Shown here one piece after another: positions 26,790 through 35,299 of a DNA stretch of 48,439 nt. The position numbers and the translations under genes were made by a program. The stretch's first letter is position 1. Each line of letters opens with the position of its first letter. This DNA is from Prevotella sp. (GTDB lineage Bacteria > Bacteroidota > Bacteroidia > Bacteroidales > Bacteroidaceae): positions 1-48,439 of the forward strand of contig JAEETC010000011.1 of assembly GCA_016286585.1 (NCBI GenBank), written 5' to 3'. Under the pieces are notes generated by a model. The model was given only the letters and a program-made list of their open reading frames with translations. It was not told where the DNA came from and ran no database searches.

Positions 26790-26985
26790 CTCAAATAGCA
26801 AGCCGTCACCATGTAAACATCTGTAATCCAATAATGTAAAGCAAAAAGTGATGGATTATGCAATTTTTCAGATTTTTTCTATCTGGCAATTTTTTTGCTA
26901 TCACATAATTTTGAAAATAGTGAACAAAGCGCCCCTACCCTCTCTCACATGCCGATTCGTGAGAACATGAAAAAACATCTAAACC

Positions 26986-27017
26986 CTTGGAAATATGGAA
27001 AATAGTTTGTACCTTTG
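26986..27017 (+). promoter_or_regulatory. Promoter of the five-gene DUF6057/CxxCH operon
   Basis: TTG at 26986-26988, 21-nt spacer, then TACCTTTG (27010-27017) fit the Bacteroidota -33/-7 pattern. The ATG at 27036 follows after a short leader of about 12-15 nt. Confidence 0.65.
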
Positions 27018-27035
27018 CATCCATTCTAAAGCGAA

Positions 27036-28535
27036 ATGGCAACAGATACCAAAGCGTTTACCCATGTCACTTTTACGAAGAAAGTGATAAGCAATCATCT
27101 GAACTGGGTTTTCACGATGCTGATGGGCATCGGGATTTTTGTGTTTTGGTACGTAGCCTATCCTCATGCCTTGTCGTATCAAGAACAGTATCAGTTGTTT
27201 CTTTGGACTGGCGACTATTTCCTGGAGCGGATAAGTCTGCCTGGAGGTCTGACCGACTGGCTCGGAGAGTTCATCGTACAGTTCTATTATGTGGAATGGT
27301 TGGGGGCATTGCTTCTGACCTTGCTTTTGATGGCCTTGCAACGATTAACGGTCAGACTGTTGCCAAACGGATTATGGTGGCTTAGCATACTTCCTGTATT
27401 GTTTGTGTGGTGGCTGATGGGCGATATTAATGTGCTGTTGTCTCTTCCTGTGGCCATCGTGTTGGCATTGGCGCTTGCTTGTGTGATGCCAAAGCGCTTT
27501 TCATGGACTGATATCGTTGTTCTGCCTATAGCCTATTGGCTGACAGGTCCTGCTGTATGGCTATATGTTTTGGTACGTGTGGTACAGTTGGGGTGGAAGC
27601 ATCTTTGGACGGCAGGCTGGTTGTTGGCTGTTCAGCTGGCGGTCTATGCCTGGTTCCTGCCACAGTGGCCTCTACAGCAGGCTATGACGGGACTTAACTA
27701 CTATCGCATACCATTGCACTATCCACTGTTGACGGGCTATGACAAGGATATGTACGAGCTGATTCGTATGGACTATCTGGTTCGTCATGAGCGATGGGAC
27801 GATATTGTAAAGCGTGCTGGGGAATACCAGGTAAGAACGCCTTTCTGGTCGAACTGCGTGAATCTGGCTTTGGCAGAGAAACGGCTTCTGGCAGACAGGA
27901 TGTTCGATTTCTATCAGAGTGGCGAGGATGCGCTGATCATGCCCAGAACGAGAGACCTCACCTCGATGCTGCCATCGGCTGAGGCTTTCTGGCGGTTGGG
28001 TATGGTGAACTCTGCACAGCGCTATGTGTTTGATACTCAGGAGTCGATACTCAATGGGCGCAAGAGTGGTCGTTGCACCAAGCGTATAGCTGAATGTATG
28101 ATCGTGAATGGTCACTATAAGGCGGCAGCCAAACAACTGAATCTGCTGAAGAAGAGCCTTTTCTATCGCTCATGGGCCGAAGATGTGGAGCTTAACGACG
28201 AGTGGGTTCAAGCGCATCCAGTATATGGAAAGTTGCGCAAGCTGAGATATAAGGACAATTTCCTTTATAGTTATGAAGAGATCGACAAGATGTTCGGTTT
28301 GCTTTTCATGAACAATCAGCAGAACAAGATGGCGCTCGACTATTTCATGGCGCAGATGCTCCTGACGGGGAATGTGCAGGGGTTCCAGCAGTATATGGGA
28401 ATGGTGCAGCAGTATGGCGGTTATCGCATGATGCCGCTGGGTTATCAGGATGCCTTGCAATGTATCAAGATGCAGGGTCGGGTGCCTGATTCGCCTTATG
28501 CCAAGTATGTGCAACAAATGATGGGGAGGAGATGA
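27036..28535 (+). CDS. Polytopic membrane protein with TPR-like tail, copy 2 (DUF6057-like)
   Basis: A 499-residue protein, first gene of an operon with its own promoter. Hydrophobic segments fill about residues 20-220: one N-terminal helix (FTMLMGIGIFVFWYVAY), a loop with YQEQYQLFLWTGDYF and PGGLTDWLGEF, then several helices. From about 240 the protein is soluble and helical, with TPR-like units (DYLVRHERWDDIV, WRLGMVNSAQRY, CMIVNGHYKAAAKQL). Known function: none; family recalled as DUF6057. The next gene starts within its stop codon (ATGA overlap, 28532-28535), so the CxxCH propeller is translationally coupled and probably forms a complex with it (inference). Confidence 0.87.
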   Translation: MATDTKAFTHVTFTKKVISNHLNWVFTMLMGIGIFVFWYVAYPHALSYQEQYQLFLWTGDYFLERISLPGGLTDWLGEFIVQFYYVEWLGALLLTLLLMALQRLTVRLLPNGLWWLSILPVLFVWWLMGDINVLLSLPVAIVLALALACVMPKRFSWTDIVVLPIAYWLTGPAVWLYVLVRVVQLGWKHLWTAGWLLAVQLAVYAWFLPQWPLQQAMTGLNYYRIPLHYPLLTGYDKDMYELIRMDYLVRHERWDDIVKRAGEYQVRTPFWSNCVNLALAEKRLLADRMFDFYQSGEDALIMPRTRDLTSMLPSAEAFWRLGMVNSAQRYVFDTQESILNGRKSGRCTKRIAECMIVNGHYKAAAKQLNLLKKSLFYRSWAEDVELNDEWVQAHPVYGKLRKLRYKDNFLYSYEEIDKMFGLLFMNNQQNKMALDYFMAQMLLTGNVQGFQQYMGMVQQYGGYRMMPLGYQDALQCIKMQGRVPDSPYAKYVQQMMGRR

Positions 28536-29995
28536 GAATGAAATATCTGCTTTTATCTTCCGCCATCTTCTTGTGTTCTTGCTCCTTTAGCCCCGAGAAC
28601 CCAGTAAAGACAGATCAACTGCCAGATATCTATCCCGACTATATCGGTGTGACGATCCCTGCCGATATTGCCCCGTTGGACTTTAACTTTGCCGACGAGG
28701 CTATCGATGCCTTGGATGTGGTGGTGAAGGGATCGAAAGGCGGTGAACTGCATGTGCAGGGCGACTATGCCGATTTCGACATTGACGACTGGCACGAGCT
28801 GACGAAGCAGAACCAGGGTGGAAAGATAACAGTTACCGTTTGTGTCAAGAAAGACGGCAAGTGGCTGCAATATCGCGACTTCGACATCTTCGTAAGTCCG
28901 TATTCGCTTGACGACTGGGGGCTGACCTATCGCCGTATCAAACCCGGCTACGAGGTGGGTGGTGATATCGGCATATACCAGCGTAACATCCATACCTTTG
29001 ATGAATACGCTGTCTTGACCGAGACAGTAGTGCCTGGGCGCTGCTTCAACTGCCATACAGCCAATCGTACTAATCCAGACCGGATCACCTTGCAGATGCG
29101 AGGTGAGGGTGGAGGAATGCTGATTCAGAAGGACGGCAAACAGACATGGGTAGAGACGAAGACCGACTCTACGAAAGCGGCTGGGTCGTATAGCTTCTGG
29201 CATCCCGATGGCAACTATGTGGCGATGGCTGTGAATTCGGTTCATCAGAGTTTCTTTACTGGTACTGGTCAGCGTATAGAAGTGTACCATAAGTTCAGCC
29301 ATATAGAAGTGCTCGATACCCGCCATAACGAATTGATTCTCTCGCCGTTGTTGCAGACGGATGATCTGGAGATATTCCCGGCTTTCTCAGCCGATGGCAA
29401 ATGGCTCTATTACAGCACATCGAAGCCATGTAGGGTGCCGGCAGAATATGAGAAGGTGAAGTGTTCGCTGTGTCGTATCGGCTTTGATGCCGAGAAAGGC
29501 CTGTTTGGCGAAGTGGTGGATACACTTCTCAATGGTCCTCTGACGGACAAGAGTTATGTCTTGGCGCGACCTTCGTACGACGGCCGCTGGCTGATGTATT
29601 GTGTCAGCAGCCGAGGTAATTTCCCTGTGAGTCAGGATGATGCCGACCTGTGGCTGATGGATCTGAAGACGGGTGAGAGTAGAGAACTCAGCGAGGTAAA
29701 CAGTCAGCAATGTGAGAGCTTCCATAACTGGAACGGTAATAGCCATTGGTTTGTATTCAGTTCGAAGCGCGAAGACGGGATGTATACTAAGCTCTATCTC
29801 GCCAGCATCGACGATCAGGGGAGAGTGTCGAAGCCATTCCTCCTGCCTCAGCGCAATCCAAGAGCTTACTATCTGGAGATGATGGATGCCTACAACTGTC
29901 CTGACTTCACGAAGACCAAGGTGGAGCTCGATGCTCATGAGGCGTATCGCCAGGTGTTTGACAATCGCAGGGCGGTTGTAAAGGTAAAAAAGTAA
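28532..29995 (+). CDS. CxxCH-motif beta-propeller lipoprotein, copy 2
   Basis: A 487-residue lipoprotein (lipobox LCSC, Cys17) overlapping the upstream gene by ATGA, which favours the start at 28532. Domain order as in the other copies: IYPDYIGVTIP and IAPLDF near 33-51, LTYRRIKPGY at 131-140, the heme-like motif CFNCH at 171-175, then a TolB/PD40 propeller with FWHPDGNYVAMA, IFPAFSADGKWLYY, RPSYDGRWLMY and WNGNSHWFVFSSKR. Unlike copy 1 the post-motif stretch has many charged residues and HQSFFTGTGQRIEVY. It is closest to copy 3 (32379); shared DNA blocks in the last 250 bp point to a fairly recent duplication. Likely periplasmic, monoheme if the motif is used; function unknown. Confidence 0.88.
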   Translation: MRMKYLLLSSAIFLCSCSFSPENPVKTDQLPDIYPDYIGVTIPADIAPLDFNFADEAIDALDVVVKGSKGGELHVQGDYADFDIDDWHELTKQNQGGKITVTVCVKKDGKWLQYRDFDIFVSPYSLDDWGLTYRRIKPGYEVGGDIGIYQRNIHTFDEYAVLTETVVPGRCFNCHTANRTNPDRITLQMRGEGGGMLIQKDGKQTWVETKTDSTKAAGSYSFWHPDGNYVAMAVNSVHQSFFTGTGQRIEVYHKFSHIEVLDTRHNELILSPLLQTDDLEIFPAFSADGKWLYYSTSKPCRVPAEYEKVKCSLCRIGFDAEKGLFGEVVDTLLNGPLTDKSYVLARPSYDGRWLMYCVSSRGNFPVSQDDADLWLMDLKTGESRELSEVNSQQCESFHNWNGNSHWFVFSSKREDGMYTKLYLASIDDQGRVSKPFLLPQRNPRAYYLEMMDAYNCPDFTKTKVELDAHEAYRQVFDNRRAVVKVKK

Positions 29996-30007
29996 AAAAG
30001 TAAGAAA
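29984..30007 (+). repeat. 8-bp tandem repeat GTAAAAAA across a stop codon
   Basis: Three units (the last altered) span the end of the copy-2 propeller gene and the gap before the DUF4369 gene. A complementary 8-bp repeat (ACCTTTTT) begins 55 bp downstream. Confidence 0.8.
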
Positions 30008-30008
30008 T

Positions 30009-30707
30009 ATGAAGGAAAAAGAATTATTGTGCGAAGTAAAAAGGATGGGCAAGAAGGTTTTACCTTTTTACCTTTTTACCTTTTTACTTTTATCTGCCTG
30101 CCAGCAGAACGACGGCAAGTGCTATATCGAAGGCACGGTGAAGGGTGAGCAGTACGAGGGCAAGCGCATCTTCGTGGTGCCGGTCAATGGTCCGAAGACG
30201 GCCGAATATGTCGACTCCATGGAAATTACCAATGGTAAGTTCCACTTTGTTAAAGACTATACCAAGGACACCATGCAGATGTACCAGATTCTGATGGACT
30301 ATCACTATCGTATGGGACTCCAGCCGCTGCTTATCGTGGGTGAACCTGGCCACATCCATGTGACGATCGACTCCATCAGTTCTGCCGGAGGTACGCCGCA
30401 GAATGATTCGCTACAGGCTTGGAAAGAGGTGACTGAGAAGTTCAATCGTGATTATGCCACGTACAACCGCACGCTTTCCATGCTGCGAGAGAGAGGTCTT
30501 TTGGAGAAGGCTGACACCATAGAGCAACAGGGCTACGAGTGCCGTATGGCCTATAAGAGATATTCCCGTCAGTTGGCTGAGAACATGAAGGAGGGCGTGC
30601 TCCACGACTTCATTATGGAACTCTTCCCGCTGACCTATAAGCGTAAGATGCCCGACGGCTCTATCAAGACATTCAATGCCGACACGAATGAAGAGATTCC
30701 TGAGTAA
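30009..30707 (+). CDS. DUF4369-type lipoprotein without thioredoxin domain
   Basis: A 232-residue protein; an ATG at 30045 gives a tidier lipoprotein signal (MGKKVLPFYLFTFLLLSAC) and may be the real start. After the Cys the sequence fits the DUF4369 domain (about 36-130: YIEGTVKG, GKRIFVVPV, VDSMEITNGKFHF, LLIVGEPGHIHVTID), which usually precedes an AhpC/TSA thioredoxin domain in Bacteroidota. Here that domain is absent and a helical, charged tail follows (about 135-215). It is inserted between pairs 2 and 3 and overlaps the next gene by 20 bp, so it is expressed with them. In relatives DUF4369 goes with thiol-disulfide proteins, which could matter for the Cys pair of a CxxCH protein (inference). 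Confidence 0.8.
   Translation: MKEKELLCEVKRMGKKVLPFYLFTFLLLSACQQNDGKCYIEGTVKGEQYEGKRIFVVPVNGPKTAEYVDSMEITNGKFHFVKDYTKDTMQMYQILMDYHYRMGLQPLLIVGEPGHIHVTIDSISSAGGTPQNDSLQAWKEVTEKFNRDYATYNRTLSMLRERGLLEKADTIEQQGYECRMAYKRYSRQLAENMKEGVLHDFIMELFPLTYKRKMPDGSIKTFNADTNEEIPE
30062..30093 (+). repeat. 8-bp tandem repeat ACCTTTTT coding a signal-peptide core
   Basis: Three exact units and one variant (ACTTTTAT) code the hydrophobic core FYLFTFLL of the DUF4369 lipoprotein signal. It can pair with the GTAAAAAA repeat at 29984-30007. Confidence 0.85.
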
Positions 30708-32382
30708 AAACGCGCCGCTGCTGTCGACGCTACTGTTTGGTATAGCGGTGTTCTTGTTTTGGAGAATCCGTTATCCTTTTGCGCTGACCTATCAGGAGCA
30801 ATTTCAGTTGTTCCTGTTTGATGACGATTACTTCTGTAGCCGGATGGCTGAACCTGGTGGTCTGGCTAGATATATGGCAGAGTTTCTGGTACAGTTCTAT
30901 AATGGTGTGACTTATGGAGCACTCATTCTCGCTTTTCTATATATGTTGGTGCAGCGACTCACGTGGCGTCTGATGCGCTCAGAGGGTCACTATGCCTTGA
31001 GCTTCATTCCGTCGGTATTGCTTTGGTATGCCATGGGCGACGAGAGCGTGATGCTGACGTATGTGGTGGCATTACTCATAGCAATGGCGATAGCGTGGGG
31101 ATGGAGAAGCTGGTCGGAAAAGTGGTCGCAATGGGTTAGGTGGATAGTTGCATTGTTGTTAATACCAGTGGTGTATTGGCTGATAGGTCCCATGGTACTG
31201 TTGGTGGCATTGCTGATGATGCCGTGGACTATTACAGTTGCCACCTTGCTGTATTCTCTTGGGTTGATTCTGCTGAGCGCTCATTATCTGCCATTCCCAA
31301 TGCTGAGAACCGTATTAGGTATCAGTTACTATCGCTTCCCCATCATGTTGCCTTATTTGCTGATGGTAATACCTGTGGTCGTTTGGCTGATGGCAGACTT
31401 TATAAAGTTTCTTCCTCAAACAAAGCGATGGGTAAATGTGACAGAGGCGTTGCTGGTGCTGGTGACAATCGCCTTCTTGGTCGACTTGGGCTACGATAAG
31501 AAGAAATACGAACTGATAGAATATGATTATCTGGTTCGTATAAGAGACTGGAAAGGCATTATTGCCAAGGCCGAGAAACAAATGCCCGATTTGCCTATGA
31601 GTGTGAGTGCTACTAATCTGGCACTGGCTATGACAAACCAGTTAGGAGACAGGGCCTTTGAATTCTATCAGCGTGGAACCCAAGGCCTGTTCCCTAAGTT
31701 TGAACGTAACTTTGCGAATTCGCAGCTGACAGGTGAAATCTATTTCCATTTGGGAATGATTAACACAGCCCAGAGGTTAGCCTTCGAGTCGATGGAGGCC
31801 ATACCTAATTATAATAAGAGTGCCAGAGCCGTTAAGCGACTGGCAGAAACGAATATCATCAACGGGCAGTATAAGATAGCCGAAAAGTATCTGCGCATGC
31901 TCGAGAAGACCATCTTCTATCGTCCTTGGGCCAAGCAGATGATGGCGACATTGGGTAACGAAAAGGCCATTAATGAACATCCGCTATATGGCACACTGCG
32001 TCAATACAAACTGCCGAAGGATGTCCTGTTCAGTGATGGTGAGCTTGACCATATCTGCGGACTGTTGTTCTTACACCATCAGCAGAACCTGATGGCAGCC
32101 CAGTATCTGTTGATGATGCCGCTGCTCGATAGAGATATAGAATTGTTTATGGCGTATGTCAAGGTGGTTCAGAATCGTATTCAGTATAACCCGCGGAGCT
32201 GTCAGGAAGCAATAGCCTTTGCCTTTATGCGACAGGGACAACGGCCTCCGCAAGGATTCGTAAGCCAGATCATACTGCAGCAGATGGATCGTTTTGCAGG
32301 TATCTATTCTTCTGACAAGACCTCTCCGGAACTGAACGGATTCAAGAATACATTATGGTATTATTTAATGCTTGGTAAATGA
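30688..32382 (+). CDS. Polytopic membrane protein with TPR-like tail, copy 3 (DUF6057-like)
   Basis: A 564-residue protein from the ATG at 30688 (MKRFLSKNAPLL...); an ATG at 30676 would add four residues. An N-terminal helix (TLLFGIAVFLFW), a loop with YQEQFQLFLFDDDYF and PGGLARYMAEFLVQFY, and further helices to about residue 275 make up the membrane part. The tail has TPR-like units: EYDYLVRIRDWKGIIAKA, FHLGMINTAQRLAFES and RLAETNIINGQYKIAEKYLRML. It resembles copy 2 most, residue for residue in these blocks. It overlaps the DUF4369 gene by 20 bp and the following propeller gene by ATGA. Function unknown. Confidence 0.87.
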   Translation: MKRFLSKNAPLLSTLLFGIAVFLFWRIRYPFALTYQEQFQLFLFDDDYFCSRMAEPGGLARYMAEFLVQFYNGVTYGALILAFLYMLVQRLTWRLMRSEGHYALSFIPSVLLWYAMGDESVMLTYVVALLIAMAIAWGWRSWSEKWSQWVRWIVALLLIPVVYWLIGPMVLLVALLMMPWTITVATLLYSLGLILLSAHYLPFPMLRTVLGISYYRFPIMLPYLLMVIPVVVWLMADFIKFLPQTKRWVNVTEALLVLVTIAFLVDLGYDKKKYELIEYDYLVRIRDWKGIIAKAEKQMPDLPMSVSATNLALAMTNQLGDRAFEFYQRGTQGLFPKFERNFANSQLTGEIYFHLGMINTAQRLAFESMEAIPNYNKSARAVKRLAETNIINGQYKIAEKYLRMLEKTIFYRPWAKQMMATLGNEKAINEHPLYGTLRQYKLPKDVLFSDGELDHICGLLFLHHQQNLMAAQYLLMMPLLDRDIELFMAYVKVVQNRIQYNPRSCQEAIAFAFMRQGQRPPQGFVSQIILQQMDRFAGIYSSDKTSPELNGFKNTLWYYLMLGK

Positions 32383-33851
32383 TGATGGATTATAAATATT
32401 GGTTATTGGTTGTTGGTTGTTGGCTGACGGTGGCTTGTACATCTGTCGTGGAGAATCCGACGAAGGTTGATGAACTGCCTAAGATTTACCCCGATTATAT
32501 CGGAGTAACCATACCCGCTGAGATTGCGCCATTGAACTTCAGCTGCATGGATGCCGATATAGACTGCATGGATGTTGTGGTGAAAGGATCGAAGGGCGGC
32601 GAACTGCATGTGCAGGGCGATGAGGCTGATTTTGATATGGCCGACTGGCACGAGCTGACGGAGCAGAACAAGGGCGGACAGTTAACTGTGACCGTCTGTG
32701 TCAGGAAAGGCGGAACATGGATCCAGTATAAGGACTTCAGCGTCACGGTTAGTCCATACGCACTGGATGAATGGGGGCTGACTTATCGTCGTATAGCCCC
32801 GGGTTATGAGGTGTTCAGTCACATGGGCCTTTATCAGCGCGACCTCTCTACTTTCGATGAATACGCTATCATAGAGAATACTCAGGTGCCAGGCATGTGT
32901 GTTAACTGCCATTCGGCACATCAGACGGATCCGCATCAGTTCGTATTCCACGTTAGAGGTGACCATGGAGCCACGATGTTTCAGATTGACGGACAAAGGG
33001 AGTGGCTAAAGGCCAGTAACGAGCAGTTGGGTGGTTCGATGGTCTATCCTTATTGGCATCCAAGCGGAAAATACTGTGCATTCTCTACGAATCAGACTCG
33101 TCAGGGCTTCCACGCTGTGTCTACCAAACGTATTGAGGTCTTGGACCTTTCGAGCGATGTCTTCGTTTATGATCCTGCTACCCACAAAGTCCTGACCGAC
33201 TCGCTCTTGAGTACAAAAGACTGGAGTGAGAACTCACCCGTGTTCTCGCCCGACGGAAGGACGCTGTATTATATGACCTGCAAACAGCAGGACTATCCTG
33301 ATCATTTTAAAGATGAGCAGTATAACCTCTGCAAGATCAGCTTCGACCCCGAGACGGGTAAGTTCGGCGAACGGGTGGATACGGTCTTCAATGCAGTGGC
33401 AATGGGTAAGAGCCTGACTTGGCCCCGTCCGTCATTTGACGGGAAGTACATCCTGTTTACCTTGCTGGACTATGGCTATTTCTCTATATGGCACCAAGAG
33501 AGCGATCAGTGGCTGCTTGACTTGCAGACCGGAGAAGCCCGTGAGCTGAAGGAAATCAACAGCGACGAGGCCGACAGCTATCACAACTGGAGTCTGAACT
33601 CTCGCTGGATCGTCTTCACCAGTCGTAGAGATGATGGACTGTATAGCCGTCTCTATCTCGCCAGCATCGACGATCAGGGAAGGCTCTCGAAGCCTTTCAT
33701 GTTGCCTCAGCGTCATCCAAAGGAATACTACGGGGAGAGTATATATTCCTTCAATACCCCAGACTTTACAAAAACGAAGGTTACGTTTGATGCCCATCAG
33801 GCAGGACGGGAAATTGCCTCTGACAAGCGCATAGAGACAACCCTGCAATAG
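32379..33851 (+). CDS. CxxCH-motif beta-propeller lipoprotein, copy 3
   Basis: A 490-residue lipoprotein. Three ATGs in a row at 32379, 32382 and 32385 are possible starts; the first overlaps the previous stop as ATGA. The signal core WLLVVGCWLTVAC (Cys20) is coded by 7-bp repeats. Motifs in order: IYPDYIGVTIP and IAPLNF (36-54), LTYRRIAPGY (134-143), CVNCH at 174-178, then a propeller (YWHPSGKYCAFSTNQ, GFHAVSTKRIEVLDL, VFSPDGRTLYY, RPSFDGKYILF, WSLNSRWIVFTSRRDDG). It is closest to copy 2. It is the last gene of the five-gene operon and faces copy 4 tail to tail with 22 bp between stops. Confidence 0.88.
   Translation: MMMDYKYWLLVVGCWLTVACTSVVENPTKVDELPKIYPDYIGVTIPAEIAPLNFSCMDADIDCMDVVVKGSKGGELHVQGDEADFDMADWHELTEQNKGGQLTVTVCVRKGGTWIQYKDFSVTVSPYALDEWGLTYRRIAPGYEVFSHMGLYQRDLSTFDEYAIIENTQVPGMCVNCHSAHQTDPHQFVFHVRGDHGATMFQIDGQREWLKASNEQLGGSMVYPYWHPSGKYCAFSTNQTRQGFHAVSTKRIEVLDLSSDVFVYDPATHKVLTDSLLSTKDWSENSPVFSPDGRTLYYMTCKQQDYPDHFKDEQYNLCKISFDPETGKFGERVDTVFNAVAMGKSLTWPRPSFDGKYILFTLLDYGYFSIWHQESDQWLLDLQTGEARELKEINSDEADSYHNWSLNSRWIVFTSRRDDGLYSRLYLASIDDQGRLSKPFMLPQRHPKEYYGESIYSFNTPDFTKTKVTFDAHQAGREIASDKRIETTLQ
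32401..32428 (+). repeat. 7-bp tandem repeat GGTTGTT coding a signal peptide
   Basis: GGTTATT, GGTTGTT, GGTTGTT, GGCTGAC: four units that make the hydrophobic core of the copy-3 propeller signal. Confidence 0.85.
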
Positions 33852-33873
33852 TGTCGGTCGTGTTAAGTCGTTT

Positions 33874-35298
33874 TCAGGGATGGAATGACAGCGCTTTTTT
33901 CTTCATGGCCTTGGCGACATCGTTAACGTCGAAGGGAACCTTTCCCTTGCCAAGCTCTGGGACGTTGAACGACTTCAGGTTATTGTCGTAAAAAGTAGGA
34001 TACCTCTGTGGCAGACAGAAGGGCTTGTGGGCTCTGCCGTCTTTGTCGACGTAGCAGAAGTAGGGTTTACCATACAGGCCATCGTCACGCTTCGAAGCGA
34101 AAACAAACCATCGGCTGTTACTACTCCATGAATGATAGGTATCACTCTTCGCGCTATTGACAATCGCCATACTATCGATGGAACCTGTCTCAAGATTCAT
34201 CATCTGTAGATCGGCCTCTGGATGCCAGATGGGAAAAGTACCGTAGTCGGCTACTGTATAGAGAAGATAGCGTCCGTCAGGACTGATGCGGGGATGGCAG
34301 ACACTCTTATTATTTAATAAGGTATCTGCCTGAGTACCGATAGTACCCGTCTGTTCGTCGAAGGCGATGCGCAGGAGACTGTATTGGAGGTTTTTTATGT
34401 CAGTTGGCAGACTCACGGTGTCGGCGCTGCAATAGTAGATGTATTTCCCGTCGGGCGAGAAAGTGGGGAAGGTCTCAAATTTCAGGCTATCGCAAAGAAG
34501 GGGTGACGAGATGATGCGATGCTCCCCGATATCTGCCACGTAGACATTCGACGCGGCATCATAAACCTCTAACCTCTTTTGGGCTAAACTATGGAAAGCC
34601 GGGATGATCTTCTGGGTGGAATAGGTGATATAACGTCCGCTCGGACTAAATCCGAAATAGACACTACCCGGAATATGAAGTTTACTCAACTGTCCGTTCT
34701 CGTTCAAAATAGCTCCACCATCAGGGCCACGTACATACATCATGGACAGGCTCGGATCCTGATTGGCATAGATATGACAATTCATACAGCGGTTCTCCAG
34801 TTGCTCGTAATGTCCAATGGCATCCACGTCAAAGTTCTCCACACATCGCTGCTGTATCTGAACGTTGTTCCATATCTCGTAGTCGGGCTCAATGAGGCGA
34901 TAGCTTAAGTAAGGATCAATCTTGTCGCTCACAACAAGCCAATGGAATGTCTTGAACCCGATCCAGCTTCCATCGATGAGGGCTGTTACCATTACCTCTA
35001 TCTCCTTGTCTGCATGTTGCTGCATCAGCTCCTTCCAGTCATCCATATCGAAGACGACCTCATTACCTTTGGCATTCAGCACAAACGTGCCGGCTTTTAC
35101 CTCGATGGCCTCGCAATCGGCACGGAGCAGGAAGTTCAGTGGGGCGATATTCTCAGGAATAGTGACATCGCAATAATCAGGATAGAGTGGGGGCAACTCA
35201 CTACTTTGCTGCACGTTCTCTGGTGTTGGCGTACAGGAGGAGCAGAAAACAGCAGAAGACAGCAGAAGATAGAGGAAGATGGAAGAAGGTAGTTTCAT
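33874..35298 (-). CDS. CxxCH-motif beta-propeller lipoprotein, copy 4
   Basis: A 474-residue lipoprotein on the minus strand, read from the ATG at 35298 (signal MKLPSSIFLYLLLSSAVF, Cys22); the longer frame upstream only runs back into the neighbouring gene. Motifs: LYPDYCDVTIP and IAPLNF (38-56), LSYRLIEPDY (131-140), CMNCH at 171-175, then a propeller with FGFSPSGRYITYSTQK, AFHSLAQKRLEVYD, TFPTFSPDGKYIYYCS, RISPDGRYLLYTVADYG and WSSNSRWFVFASKRDDG. LSYRLIEP and ISPDGRYLL are shared with copy 1 rather than copies 2/3. It starts 1 bp after the stop of DUF6057-like copy 4. Likely periplasmic and possibly heme-binding. Confidence 0.88.
   Translation of the reverse strand: MKLPSSIFLYLLLSSAVFCSSCTPTPENVQQSSELPPLYPDYCDVTIPENIAPLNFLLRADCEAIEVKAGTFVLNAKGNEVVFDMDDWKELMQQHADKEIEVMVTALIDGSWIGFKTFHWLVVSDKIDPYLSYRLIEPDYEIWNNVQIQQRCVENFDVDAIGHYEQLENRCMNCHIYANQDPSLSMMYVRGPDGGAILNENGQLSKLHIPGSVYFGFSPSGRYITYSTQKIIPAFHSLAQKRLEVYDAASNVYVADIGEHRIISSPLLCDSLKFETFPTFSPDGKYIYYCSADTVSLPTDIKNLQYSLLRIAFDEQTGTIGTQADTLLNNKSVCHPRISPDGRYLLYTVADYGTFPIWHPEADLQMMNLETGSIDSMAIVNSAKSDTYHSWSSNSRWFVFASKRDDGLYGKPYFCYVDKDGRAHKPFCLPQRYPTFYDNNLKSFNVPELGKGKVPFDVNDVAKAMKKKALSFHP
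35241..35290 (-). repeat. 10-bp tandem repeat at the start of propeller copy 4
   Basis: Five degenerate units of ten (plus strand AGCAGAAAAC, AGCAGAAGAC, AGCAGAAGAT, AGAGGAAGAT, GGAAGAAGGT) encode, on the minus strand, the Leu/Ser-rich signal peptide. Confidence 0.75.
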
Positions 35299-35299
35299 T

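Noticed and set aside
26532..26810. Phage or integrative-element attachment site
   Set aside because: No integrase, tRNA end or mobile genes nearby; the inverted repeats fit a MITE or REP-like family better.
28553..29326. Antisense ORF of 257 codons over propeller copy 2
   Set aside because: Shadow of a clear gene; no recognisable motifs on the antisense strand.
33852..33873. Terminator between convergent propeller genes
   Set aside because: Only 22 bp separate the stop codons and no stem is visible; termination probably lies inside the facing genes.
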